DNA of 64,000 nucleotides from contig NZ_CAIWTY010000075.1 of assembly GCF_903915725.1 (NCBI RefSeq), positions 186,001-250,000 of the forward strand, read 5' to 3'. This DNA is from an uncultured Rhodopila sp. GTDB lineage: Bacteria; Pseudomonadota; Alphaproteobacteria; Acetobacterales; Acetobacteraceae. The notes beneath the pieces were generated by a model. The model saw only the letters and a program-made list of their open reading frames with translations, had not been told where the DNA came from and searched no databases. Positions 34,312 to 42,601 of this stretch are shown piece by piece. Numbering within the stretch: position 1 is the first letter of the stretch; each line of letters begins with the position of its first letter. A program made the position numbers and the translations under genes.

Positions 34312-35850
34312 ATGGACGATCCACGACCTTCTCCGGTTTCGAATTTGCCGGAATTTACCGTCTCCGAGATTTCGGGGGCGGTGAAGCGCACCTTGGAGAC
34401 CAATTTCAGCCGCGTCCGCGTCCGCGGCGAGCTGACGGAGGTCAAGGCCTATCCGTCCGGCCATATCTACCTGTCGCTGAAGGACGAGGGCGCGAAAATC
34501 TCCGGCATTGTCTGGAAGAATTCGGTCCCCCGCCTCGGCATGAAGCCGGAAAACGGGGTGGAGGTGATCGCCACCGGCCGCATCTCCGCGTTCGGCGAAC
34601 GGTCGTCCTACCAGTTGATCATCGAGCGCATGGAGTATGCCGGCGCCGGGGCGCTGCTGGCGCGCATCGAGATGATCCGCCAGCGCCTCGCCGCCGAGGG
34701 GTTGTTCGACGCGGACCGCAAGCGCGTGCTGCCGGGATTGCCGAAGGTCATCGGGGTGGTGACCAGCGAGCGCGGGGCGGTGATCCAGGACATCAAGATC
34801 ACCATTGCGCGGCGGTTTCCGCGGCGCATCCTGGTCTGGCCGGTGCCGGTGCAGGGCGAGGGCGCGGCCGAGCGGATCGCCGCGGCGATCGCCGGGTTCG
34901 ACGCGATGCCGGCGGGGGGCGATCCACCTCGGCCGGACGTGCTGATCATCGCGCGGGGTGGCGGCAGCCTGGAAGACCTGATGGCGTTCAACGAGGAAAT
35001 CGTGCTGCGCGCCGCCGCCGCCTGCCGCATACCGCTGATTTCCGCGGTGGGGCACGAGACGGACACCACGCTGATCGATTTCGTCTCCGACCGCCGCGCG
35101 CCGACGCCGACGGCGGCGGCGGAGATGGCGATCCCGGCGCGGGCGGACCTGGTGGCGGATCTGGCGCAGAAGGGGTCGCGGCTGATTGGCGCGCTGAACC
35201 GGTTGGCGCAGGAATACCGGCTGCGGCTGGCGCGGGCCGAGCGCGGTATTCCCGACCTGCCGGCGCTGCTGGGCTCGGCACGGCAGCGGTTGGACGACCG
35301 GGCGGAGCGGGCGATGCTGGCGCTGCCATCCCTGGTGGCGCGGCGGCGGGCGGTGCTGACATCGGTGGAGCGTCGGCTGCCGGACCCGCGGTCGCTGACG
35401 GCGGCAGCGCGCGAGACGCTACGGGATCGCGGGTTGCGGCTGGTTTTGGGGGCGCCCGGGCTGGTGGCGGCGCGGCGGACGGCCCTGCAGTTGATGAGCC
35501 ACCGGTTTTCCGGCGCGGCGGGGCGGGCGGTGGCGTTGCTGCGCGGCCGGGCGGACCGGGTCACGGGGCGGCTGACTGTTTCGCCATTGCGGGGGGCGTT
35601 GCGGGAGGCTCGGGCGCATTTGTCCGGCGTCGGGCCTCGATTGGAAGCGGCATCGCCGCTGGCGATCCTGCAGCGCGGCTATGTGCTGGTAACCGATCCG
35701 GCGGGGCATCCGGTGGTTTCGGCCGCCTCGGTCAAGCCGAACGCACGGTTGAAGTTGCGCTTCGGCGATGGCGAGGTCGATGCGGTGGCGCAGGGCAGCG
35801 GCGGCGGCAAGCCGCGGGCGAAGGCGGCTCAGGCGCGGTTTGATCTATGA
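34312..35850 (+). CDS. xseA: Exodeoxyribonuclease VII large subunit
   Basis: 512 residues. With XseB it degrades single-stranded DNA. N-terminal OB-fold: NLPEFTVSEISGAVKRTLET then VRVRGELTEVKAYPSGHIYL and SLKDEGAKISGIVW. The catalytic domain holds VVTSERGAVIQDIKITIARR, DVLIIARGGGSLEDLMAFNE, and AVGHETDTTLIDFVSDRRAP, all conserved. A long coiled region follows, Arg/Leu/Ala-rich, with a C-terminal ILQRGYVLVTDPAGHPVVSA. The end overlaps the opposite SDR gene by 6 bp. xseB is not in the window. Confidence 0.96.
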   Translation: MDDPRPSPVSNLPEFTVSEISGAVKRTLETNFSRVRVRGELTEVKAYPSGHIYLSLKDEGAKISGIVWKNSVPRLGMKPENGVEVIATGRISAFGERSSYQLIIERMEYAGAGALLARIEMIRQRLAAEGLFDADRKRVLPGLPKVIGVVTSERGAVIQDIKITIARRFPRRILVWPVPVQGEGAAERIAAAIAGFDAMPAGGDPPRPDVLIIARGGGSLEDLMAFNEEIVLRAAAACRIPLISAVGHETDTTLIDFVSDRRAPTPTAAAEMAIPARADLVADLAQKGSRLIGALNRLAQEYRLRLARAERGIPDLPALLGSARQRLDDRAERAMLALPSLVARRRAVLTSVERRLPDPRSLTAAARETLRDRGLRLVLGAPGLVAARRTALQLMSHRFSGAAGRAVALLRGRADRVTGRLTVSPLRGALREARAHLSGVGPRLEAASPLAILQRGYVLVTDPAGHPVVSAASVKPNARLKLRFGDGEVDAVAQGSGGGKPRAKAAQARFDL

Positions 35851-36693
35851 GGCGGCGATCCCCGGCATGATGGTGTCGGCGTGGTCGAAGGCGGCAATGA
35901 TGCGGTCGAAGCGGGCGGTGATCGCTTCGCGTTCGTTGGTGTGGGTCAGCACGTAGAATTCGCCGTTCTGGATGGCGTGCAGGACGCGCTGCCCGACGGT
36001 CTCGGGATCGAGCGCGGTTGGGGCGACGAATGATTTCATCGCCTCCTGCCCGGGCCGCTGGTAGCTGCCGCCGAAACGGTCGGGGCGATGCGCCGCCGAG
36101 TCGAAGATCGCGGTTTTCACGCCTCCGGGGCACAGCACGGAAACCCCTATGCCGGTGCCCTGGAGTTCCTGTTCGAGCGCTTCGGACAAGGCCAGCACAG
36201 CGTATTTCGTCATCGCGTAGGCGCCCTGGTTGCGCCCGTCGCGGACGAACAGGCTGGACACCGAGCCGGTGTTGACGACATGGCCGCCCTGCCCGTGCGC
36301 GCGGATCATCGGCACGAAAGTGCGAATGCCATTGATCACGCCCTTGATGTTGACGCCGATGACCCAGTCCCATTCCTGTACAGTAACGTCCTCGAGCGGT
36401 GAACCATGCATCGCGACGCCGGCATTGTTGACCGCGACGTGCAGCGCGCCGAACGCCGCCAGGGCGGCATCGCCGGCGGCCTGGACCGAATCGGCATCGG
36501 ACACATCGACCGCCACGGTCGCGACACGGCCGCCGATGGCTTCGATTTCGGTTTTCGCCGCAGGCAGCGCATCCGGACGCAGATCCGCCAGCATGATATT
36601 GGCTCCGGCGCGCGCCAGGGCCTTGGCGATACCAAGCCCGATGCCAGAGGCCGCGCCGGTGATCAGAGCGGTCTTGCCGGTCAGGTCACGCAT
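35845..36693 (-). CDS. Short-chain dehydrogenase/reductase
   Basis: 282 residues. NAD(P)-dependent SDR: cofactor loop TGAASGIG at 12-19, NNAGVAM at about 92-98, catalytic Ser in NTGSVSSL and YxxxK as YAMTK about 160. An Asp at the end of the second strand (MLADLRPDAL) suggests NAD(H) preference. The C-terminal extension has FDRIIAAFDHADTIMPG. It is 6 bp downstream of the carboxymuconolactone decarboxylase-like gene on the same strand, so the two probably form a small catabolic operon. Substrate unknown. Confidence 0.9.
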   Translation of the reverse strand: MRDLTGKTALITGAASGIGLGIAKALARAGANIMLADLRPDALPAAKTEIEAIGGRVATVAVDVSDADSVQAAGDAALAAFGALHVAVNNAGVAMHGSPLEDVTVQEWDWVIGVNIKGVINGIRTFVPMIRAHGQGGHVVNTGSVSSLFVRDGRNQGAYAMTKYAVLALSEALEQELQGTGIGVSVLCPGGVKTAIFDSAAHRPDRFGGSYQRPGQEAMKSFVAPTALDPETVGQRVLHAIQNGEFYVLTHTNEREAITARFDRIIAAFDHADTIMPGIAAS

Positions 36694-36699
36694 GCGGTT

Positions 36700-37086
36700 T
36701 CATTCCGTGTCCATTTCCTTGAACACCTCGATGGCGGTCAGCAGCGATTCCCGCACCAGCGGCGCGCCGATGTAGCCGGCAAGGTGGAGCAGCGCCTCGG
36801 ACAGTTCATCCTCAGTCCAGCCTTGATTGACGGCGAAGCGGATGTGCAGCTTGAGTTCGGGCACGCGTCCCTGCGCCGCATCGGAAATGACGCAGATCAG
36901 CGCCCGGGTTTTCAGGTCGAGGCCGGGACGGGTCCAAAGCGTGCCGAATACCGCTTCCTGGGTGTAGGCAGCGAATTTCTCCATGATCGGGTGCTTGTAG
37001 AGGCCGTCATCCAGCTTGTCGGCATAGGCATCGCCCATGAGCTTACGGCGCATCGCACGGCCGCGGGCGCGTCTGTCGTCAGCCAT
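36700..37086 (-). CDS. Carboxymuconolactone decarboxylase family protein
   Basis: 128 residues with the CMD fold pattern: GLDLKTRALICVISDAAQGR, then PELKLHIRFAVNQGWTEDEL, SEALLHLAGYIGAPLVRESL. The conserved Glu/Cys/His-like positions (Cys72 in ALICVIS) look like protocatechuate-pathway 4-carboxymuconolactone decarboxylases, but this family also includes peroxidase-like AhpD proteins; no CxxC is present, which argues against AhpD. It precedes the SDR gene in one unit and is divergent from the p-cresol-type operon. Confidence 0.87.
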   Translation of the reverse strand: MADDRRARGRAMRRKLMGDAYADKLDDGLYKHPIMEKFAAYTQEAVFGTLWTRPGLDLKTRALICVISDAAQGRVPELKLHIRFAVNQGWTEDELSEALLHLAGYIGAPLVRESLLTAIEVFKEMDTE

Positions 37087-37518
37087 GATCGGTTTCCTTT
37101 TTTATGGCCGATAGAGTTTCACCGAAACGCCCGGCTTTGGCTAGTTCGGGCACGGCGGCCCGACCGGGACGGCGGGAGCTCGCCTCCGGTGTCGGCGATT
37201 CGACCGATGGCGGAACCCGCTGGCAAGACCGCCGCCATATCCGTTCGCATGCTTGATCCATATCAATGCAGCTATCCTGGCCGGGTGGTCAACCTCAGAA
37301 TCGTTGCGTTAAAATCGGTATAGTGGTGTGCCTTTGCGCTAAGCGCCACCGCTGACCGTCAAACCAGACCGGAGGGAGTCCATACCACCCCGGCAGGAGG
37401 ACCGTGCCCGAATCCAACCCCGCATAGGGACATATAGCGTACAGAAACGTTCATCGCCGCGCCGGGGTCGTTGACCCGCACGAAATCCGCAACGCGGACC
37501 TGGAAGGGAGCAAACAAC
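37087..37518. other. Divergent intergenic region with FNR-type box
   Basis: 432 bp without a supported gene between the CMD gene (minus) and the cytochrome gene (plus). It holds the FNR-type palindrome at 37253-37266 and a possible -10 (TATAGT, 37319-37324) for rightward transcription. Taking a start about 7 bp after that -10, the box would be centred near -71.5, a class I activator position. A GGGAG lies 8 bp before the cytochrome TTG start at 37519. Other parts show nothing I can support. Confidence 0.5.
37253..37266. promoter_or_regulatory. FNR/FixK-type anaerobic box
   Basis: TTGATCCATATCAA is a perfect match to TTGAT-N4-ATCAA, the binding site of FNR-family (FnrL, FixK, Anr) regulators. 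It lies between divergent transcription units: 167 bp upstream of the CMD/SDR operon and 252 bp upstream of the cytochrome c/flavoprotein operon. Which side it controls is not known. Oxygen-responsive control would suit the oxygen-independent hydroxylation by p-cresol methylhydroxylase-type enzymes. Confidence 0.75.
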
Positions 37519-37854
37519 TTGAGAAATCAGGCGAAAACCGCCGCATGCATAGCGGCTACCGCAACGCTCGTACTGCTCGGCGGTTTCGGGATGGCCCGGG
37601 CGCAGTCCGCCGGCCAGTGGAAGAACCCGGATCATCTCTACAGCAAGATCTGCGCGAACTGTCATGATACCGGAGTCGGGCCGACGATCGTCGGCCGCGA
37701 CTTCAAGCCGGATCATTACGTCACGACCGTCCGGCACGGCAGCAAGGCGATGCCGGCTTTCCGGATCACCGAAATCGACGATGCGGCGCTGCTTAATCTC
37801 GCCGAACAACTCGCCGCGGTACCGCATATGGAAACCACCGAGGTGAAGCCATGA
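37519..37854 (+). CDS. Cytochrome c subunit of a p-cresol methylhydroxylase-like enzyme
   Basis: 111 residues from TTG 37519, GGGAG 8 bp upstream; the frame opens earlier but that part lacks an RBS. A signal peptide (ATATLVLLGGFGMARAQS, cut near ARA) leads to a mono-heme cytochrome: CANCH at 45-49 and axial Met78 in KAMPAF. This small cytochrome shape and the fixed order with a VAO-type flavoprotein two genes on resemble PchC, the electron acceptor of p-cresol methylhydroxylase. The next gene starts within its stop (ATGA). Confidence 0.82.
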   Translation: MRNQAKTAACIAATATLVLLGGFGMARAQSAGQWKNPDHLYSKICANCHDTGVGPTIVGRDFKPDHYVTTVRHGSKAMPAFRITEIDDAALLNLAEQLAAVPHMETTEVKP

Positions 37855-38555
37855 CCTTTGGCAGACGCGCCTTCTGTGCCGGCGCGCTGGCCGGTGTGGC
37901 TGCCGCCGGGATCGCTCCGCGATCCGCGGCGGCACGCATTTCGTCCACTGCGCCCGATCCGGTCATGCTGCTGCTGGACCCGGACGCTCCGCCCGCCTTC
38001 ATAGCCGCCGCTACCGGCGCCCTGGCTGCGTCACGCCTGTCCGTCATCGATCGGCGCGGCGGCGAGGCCCGGGTGCTGGTCGAAAGCGTGGCCTGGCTCG
38101 CCGCCCGGCCGGGCCGCCGCATGGTGGGTCTGCTGAGCGATGCCGATGCCGTTCTGCTCGACCAGTTCACCAGGGACGGTGCCATAAGGTGCCTGTCGTC
38201 GGCGCAGCACTGCGGCAGCGCCGGTGCGTCCGGGCAATCCCGGCACCGTATCACCGCCCTGCCGTCCAACGCCGGCCTGGCGCGCCTGCTTGCGGACGAA
38301 CTGGCCGCGGCCGGAACCAACTTTTCGGTCGTCACCGAACCGCTGACAAGGCCCGGCATCGCCGGTCCGGTGACGAAGATCCCGGCATCGGCACATCGCG
38401 CCGGAAGCGGCTGGGAAGCAGTGCTCGGCGGGACCATGGCCATGATCGCGGCCGGCAACTGGCCCAACCAGACGCCCGATCGCCGGGCCGCGTTTGAAAG
38501 TCACGGCGCAGCCACCGAAACATTCGCCCTCAGATCTTTCGTCTTCGCCAGTTGA
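37851..38555 (+). CDS. Secreted protein of unknown function between cytochrome and flavoprotein genes (PchX position)
   Basis: 234 residues, ATG overlapping the cytochrome stop. N-terminus RRAFCAGALAGVAAAGIAP resembles a Tat or lipoprotein-type signal region but lacks a classical twin-arginine context beyond FGRRAF; export is likely. The remainder is an alternating strand/helix protein with PVMLLLDPDAPPAFIAAATG and LADELAAAGTNFSVVTEPLT. No domain recognised. In Pseudomonas p-cresol operons an uncharacterised gene, pchX, sits between pchC and pchF; this gene has the same place, so homology is possible but not shown by the sequence itself. Confidence 0.65.
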   Translation: MTFGRRAFCAGALAGVAAAGIAPRSAAARISSTAPDPVMLLLDPDAPPAFIAAATGALAASRLSVIDRRGGEARVLVESVAWLAARPGRRMVGLLSDADAVLLDQFTRDGAIRCLSSAQHCGSAGASGQSRHRITALPSNAGLARLLADELAAAGTNFSVVTEPLTRPGIAGPVTKIPASAHRAGSGWEAVLGGTMAMIAAGNWPNQTPDRRAAFESHGAATETFALRSFVFAS

Positions 38556-38594
38556 CGGCTTCTACTCATACAATCTATTCCCCGGGAGGGAGCT

Positions 38595-40142
38595 ATGACT
38601 GACAAATACATTGCCTTGCCGAACGGCGTGTCGGAACGTGACTTCGACGCCGCCATCGGCGAATTCCGCGCCGCCCTCGGCGACGACAACGTCTACGTCG
38701 AAGCCGAGCGCCTCGCCGCCTACGGCAAGATCATGTTGCCGGTGGCGGACGCCGAGCATGCGCCATCCGCGGCGATCTCGCCGACATCGGTCGAGCAGGT
38801 GCAGCGTTGCGTGGCGATCTGCAACAAATATCGCGTGCCGGTGTGGCCGATATCAACCGGGAAGAACCTCGGATACGGTTCGGCTGCGCCCGGCAATCGG
38901 GGCCAGGTTGTCATGGATCTGCGCCGGATGAACCGCATTCTGGAAGTCGATGCCGATCTGTGCACGGCTTTGGTGGAGCCGGGGGTTACGTATCAGCAAT
39001 TGTATGATTACATCGCAGAACGCAAACTGCCGCTGTTGCTGTCCTGCCCGGCGCCTTCGGCGATCGCCGGACCGCTCGGCAACACGGTCGATCGCGGTGT
39101 CGGCTACACGCCCTATGGAGAGCACTTCCTGTTTTCCTGCGGGATGGAGGTGGTGATGCCGACGGGCGAGGTGCTGCGGACAGGCATGGGATCGCTGCCG
39201 AACAGCAATACCTGGCAGGTCTTCAAGTGGGGTTTCGGGCCGTACCTCGACGGCATCTTTACGCAGTCGAATTTCGGTATCGTCACGAAGCTCGGCCTCT
39301 GGCTGATGCCCGCGCCGCCCGCCTTCAAGCCGTTCGTCATACGGTATTCGGACGAAGCCGACATCGTCGCCGCGGTTGAGACGCTGCGGCCGTTGCGCAT
39401 GGCAAACATCATCCCCAACGCGGTGGTGATCTCGCATGCCCTGTGGGAGGGCGGCACGGTCGCCAAACGCGCCGACTACTTCACCGGCCCCGGCTCGATC
39501 AGCGATGCGGCGGTGCAACGCATGGCGCGGGAGCGAAACATCGGCATCTGGAACCTGTATGCCGGACTCTATGGGTCGCCGGAACAGATCGAGGTCAACT
39601 GGAACATCATCAAGGGTGCGGTAAAGGCGTCCGGCAAGGGCGAGATCCTGACCGCGGAGCAACTCGGCCACGACCCGGTATTCAAGTATCGTTCCGACCT
39701 CATGCAGGGCAAGATGAACGTGAAGGAGTTCGGGCTGTACAACTGGCGCGGCGGCGGCGGATCCTGCTGGTTCGCGCCGGTCAGCCAGGCGCGCGGCGGC
39801 GAGGCCAAGAAGCAGGTTGCGATGGCAAAGTCGATCCTTGGCCGTCATGGACTCGACTACGTGGCCGAGTTCATCGTCGGCTGGCGCGACATGCACCATG
39901 TTATCGACGTGCTGTTCGACCGCACGGACGCCGCCCAGACCAAGGCCACGAACGACTGCTTCCGCGAGCTGCTGCACGAATTCGCCGCCGAGGGCTACGG
40001 CGTATACCGCGCCAATACCGCCTTCCAGGAGGAAGTCGCCACGCTCTATGGCGAGGTCAAGCGCGATGTGAACCAAAAGATCAAGCGGGCGCTCGATCCC
40101 AACGGCATCATCGCCCCCGGCAAGTCCGGTATTTGGGTATGA
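38595..40142 (+). CDS. p-Cresol methylhydroxylase-like flavoprotein (VAO family)
   Basis: 515 residues; GGGAGGG lies 7 bp before the ATG. VAO/PCMH-type FAD enzyme. FAD-binding PP loop PISTGKNLGYG at 85-95, VVMDLRRMNRILEVDADLCT, and a 4-cresol/eugenol-type core SCPAPSAIAGPLGNTVDRGV. The C-terminal region with LYNWRGGGGSCWFAPV (about 381-396) includes Tyr382, close in number to the Tyr that carries FAD in PchF, though alignment is needed. C-terminal NQKIKRALDPNGIIAPGKSG is typical. With the upstream cytochrome it likely hydroxylates para-alkyl phenols using water. No aldehyde dehydrogenase (pchA) is in the window. Confidence 0.87.
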   Translation: MTDKYIALPNGVSERDFDAAIGEFRAALGDDNVYVEAERLAAYGKIMLPVADAEHAPSAAISPTSVEQVQRCVAICNKYRVPVWPISTGKNLGYGSAAPGNRGQVVMDLRRMNRILEVDADLCTALVEPGVTYQQLYDYIAERKLPLLLSCPAPSAIAGPLGNTVDRGVGYTPYGEHFLFSCGMEVVMPTGEVLRTGMGSLPNSNTWQVFKWGFGPYLDGIFTQSNFGIVTKLGLWLMPAPPAFKPFVIRYSDEADIVAAVETLRPLRMANIIPNAVVISHALWEGGTVAKRADYFTGPGSISDAAVQRMARERNIGIWNLYAGLYGSPEQIEVNWNIIKGAVKASGKGEILTAEQLGHDPVFKYRSDLMQGKMNVKEFGLYNWRGGGGSCWFAPVSQARGGEAKKQVAMAKSILGRHGLDYVAEFIVGWRDMHHVIDVLFDRTDAAQTKATNDCFRELLHEFAAEGYGVYRANTAFQEEVATLYGEVKRDVNQKIKRALDPNGIIAPGKSGIWV

Positions 40143-40201
40143 CGCTCGCGCGGGTGGTCACGGGCCCGCGGAGGATATGACGATAAGGAAATGATGACCG
40201 T

Positions 40202-40237
40202 CCGGCCCGGCAAGCGTCGCTTTGCTTTCCGGGCCGG
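40202..40237. terminator. Hairpin between convergent genes, possible bidirectional terminator
   Basis: CCGGCCCGG (40202-40210) pairs with CCGGGCCGG (40229-40237), a perfect 9 bp stem, and an inner AAGC/GCTT (40212-40215 with 40224-40227) extends it past one mismatch to a loop of 8 nt. It lies between the ends of the flavoprotein gene (plus) and draG (minus). No T-run follows, so it may rather be a transcript-end stabiliser. Confidence 0.5.
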
Positions 40238-40261
40238 CGCGGCGGCGGTTTCGCCGGCAGG

Positions 40262-41143
40262 CTACATTTGGTTCCGTGCCAGTAACCTGGCAACCTGAAC
40301 GTGGATCTCCTCGGAGACCTCGAGATCGAGGCGGGACCGCCACCGCGGCGGGATGTCCTGCACCCCGTAGGCCGCGCCCGCCAACATGCCTGCCAGTGCC
40401 CCGGTTGTGTCGGCATCGCCGCCCTGGTTCACCGTTTCCACCACGCAGGACACGAAACTGTCGGTGGCGAAAAAATAATGCAGCACGGTCTGCACGGTAT
40501 CGATGACATACGCGCTGGACAGGCCGCGATACGGCTTGAAGCGAAACTGTTTGTGCTCCTCCACCAGCGCGTTCGCCGCTTGCCGGGCCGCGGCGATACC
40601 TTCGCCCGCAAGCAGCACCCGTGTCATCCGCCCGAGCGCCAGGACCGCCGCATCCGACAGCGGGTGATGGTGAGTCACATGGCTCTGCTCGATGCTCCAG
40701 TGTTCGAAGGCTGTCTCGTCGGTCAGGGTCGCGAGCACGACGGGCAGGTTGCGCATCAGTGCGCCGTTGCCGGCATCGCCCTCGCTGAACGGGCCGCTTA
40801 CGGACCCATCGGCCATGTAGCGGCGGATGCCGCGGCGGCAGGTATTGCCGACATCGACGGGCTTGCTCCGAAGCCACGCGGCGAACTGCTCGCAGACCCG
40901 CGCGACGTCCCAGGTTTCCGCCTCCAGGATGGCGCGGCCCAGGCACAACGCCATTTCGGTATCGTCGGTCACCTGGCCGGGTGCCAAACGAAGCCAGCCA
41001 CCGCCGACAATGTTTTCATGCCTCCGGTAGGCAGTCTCGATCTCTCCGCGGGTCATGAACTCGACGGTCGCGCCGAGGGCGTCACCGGCGGCAAATCCGA
41101 GATAGGCCCCAAGCGCCCGTTCATGCAGGTCCGGCACTGTCAT
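40262..41143 (-). CDS. draG: Dinitrogenase reductase activating glycohydrolase DraG
   Basis: 293 residues. DraG removes ADP-ribose from Arg of the nitrogenase Fe protein, reactivating it when ammonium is gone. Metal-binding ADP-ribosylglycohydrolase motifs are intact: AAGDALGATVEFM at 18-30, TDDTEMAL at 59-66 (Asp60, Asp61) and GGDADTTGALAG at 240-251 (Asp242, Asp244). THHHPLSD at about 156-163 adds the ligand region. The gene starts 1 bp after the draT stop. Interestingly DraT and DraG share nearly the same first residues (MTVPEL/MTVPDL). No nitrogenase genes are visible in this window. Confidence 0.95.
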   Translation of the reverse strand: MTVPDLHERALGAYLGFAAGDALGATVEFMTRGEIETAYRRHENIVGGGWLRLAPGQVTDDTEMALCLGRAILEAETWDVARVCEQFAAWLRSKPVDVGNTCRRGIRRYMADGSVSGPFSEGDAGNGALMRNLPVVLATLTDETAFEHWSIEQSHVTHHHPLSDAAVLALGRMTRVLLAGEGIAAARQAANALVEEHKQFRFKPYRGLSSAYVIDTVQTVLHYFFATDSFVSCVVETVNQGGDADTTGALAGMLAGAAYGVQDIPPRWRSRLDLEVSEEIHVQVARLLARNQM

Positions 41144-41144
41144 C

Positions 41145-41978
41145 TCAGTCCCAGCGGACCACGACCCGGTATTCCCCGCCGATAACCAGGTGCTCGCTTT
41201 CAGCCTGGAGCGGATGGCGCGGGAACAGGGCGTTGAAAAACAGGATTTTCGTTACGGGTACACGCGCCTCCAGGATGCGGTTGCCAAAGCAGCCGGCGAT
41301 ATCGCGATCGTCCGAAAAAGAAAGAACGTTATTAAATAGTACAACTGCCGTCCGCCGATCGATCTGGTGTATGACTTTGGTTTCGTCGTATTCGTTAGTT
41401 CCTCGGAATAGAGTGACATGCGTCTTGCCGGCCTCGAAACGGCGAAACCGCCATTGGCAGAACTCGTACAGCAAATCGAGCTGCGCATGAATGGAGTTGG
41501 CATGATAGCGCGCCGACATTTTTTCCCCGACATAGGTCGCCCAGACATCGACGGACCGGGGAGTCATCGGCTCCTTGTGGTGTGTCGGCAGCAGGCCGAA
41601 ACGGCTTTCCACCCAACCCTTGATCACCGCACCTTCCGGGCTGTTGGAATCATAACCCCAGCCCCGCAGCAGGCTCATGAAGCTGGACCGGACGCGCCGC
41701 CGCGCGCCGGACGGGTCGCGCTGCTCGGGATCGATAGCGAAGGCCGCGTAGAGGTAGGACTCGAATGCCTCCACGGCCTCGTTCGGCGTTTCCGCCTGAT
41801 CGAGCATCTCGAACAGGCTGCGGTTGAATTCGCGCACCCCGGCGATGTGTAACGCCAGCGGATCATCATTGAACCGCCAACTGCCGAGGTGGCGCGATGG
41901 AACGTTGATCAGATTGGCGCTGTGACAGGCGCGTGCGAATTCGCCGTCGAGTTCGCCGGCCAGCTCGGGGACAGTCAT
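41145..41978 (-). CDS. draT: NAD+-dinitrogenase reductase ADP-ribosyltransferase DraT
   Basis: 277 residues. DraT transfers ADP-ribose from NAD to the nitrogenase Fe protein, switching it off in response to ammonium or darkness. Family segments are NLINVPSRHLGSWRFNDDPL near the N-terminus, LRGWGYDSNSPEGAVIKGWV, ESRFGLLPTHHKEPM, and the C-terminal RGTNEYDETK and VLFNNVLSFSDDRDIAGCFG. It is followed at once by draG, the canonical draTG order. Regulation by PII-type proteins is known for the family. No sigma-54 or NifA site was found upstream. Confidence 0.95.
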   Translation of the reverse strand: MTVPELAGELDGEFARACHSANLINVPSRHLGSWRFNDDPLALHIAGVREFNRSLFEMLDQAETPNEAVEAFESYLYAAFAIDPEQRDPSGARRRVRSSFMSLLRGWGYDSNSPEGAVIKGWVESRFGLLPTHHKEPMTPRSVDVWATYVGEKMSARYHANSIHAQLDLLYEFCQWRFRRFEAGKTHVTLFRGTNEYDETKVIHQIDRRTAVVLFNNVLSFSDDRDIAGCFGNRILEARVPVTKILFFNALFPRHPLQAESEHLVIGGEYRVVVRWD

Positions 41979-42601
41979 GAGTAGGCTCGATCGGGCACCC
42001 GGTTCATCGTCTGCCTGACGGGTAGGGTGTGGAACAAGCCAATTGCATCAATCTATCCGAACCGGTGCTCCGGTAGCGCGGCATAGCTTCCCACCCCCCA
42101 ACCACGGCGGGACATCGGGGTTCCCCACCTGTCCGTTGCACCCTATCAAGCATATCGGCCAAAGTCATGTCTCCGGTTCCCTCAGCCCTCGCCCCACTGA
42201 ATGCAGCCGATAGCTCCGGGCGGCTCGATCGGCACCATAGGCGATTTCCGCGGGGCGTCGATGCCGCCAGCGCGCACTGTATCGCATGCCCGGCCAGCAT
42301 GATTACCCGATTTTCCTGCTCTTGGGCGTTTCGGCGTGTCCGTTTCGGCCCGAAAGCCAGGCCTGTCGGGTTTCAACGGGCGCGATTTAGTTGCCCGTCC
42401 GGTCAGCTCGGCCGCCACGGCGCCGTGCGGATGGTTCGCATGCCTGATGATCGCATGCCGCATGGCGGCTAAGGCCCGGGTTCGCGCCGATCGGCCCGGG
42501 TCAATCGATGTGCGCCTGTTCCAGGTTGCGGCAGGCTTGCCGGCCTGCTACTCTCGCGTGACATTTAATTATCCGGATATAGACTCTAACGAAGGCCCGC
42601 A
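41979..42601. other. Intergenic region between divergent draT and the GT61 gene
   Basis: 623 bp. Several short open frames exist on both strands but none has a convincing RBS, domain or codon pattern. It must hold the promoters for draT (leftward) and the glycosyltransferase gene (rightward). I see no sigma-54, FNR-type or SOS-type site and no clear terminator. Confidence 0.5.

Noticed and set aside
38853-40076. Minus-strand frame of about 400 codons
   Set aside because: Antisense to the PCMH-like flavoprotein, whose motifs are complete.
41979-42601. Sigma-54 or NifA sites for draT
   Set aside because: No TGGCAC-N5-TTGC-like or TGT-N10-ACA-like site was found on reading the region.
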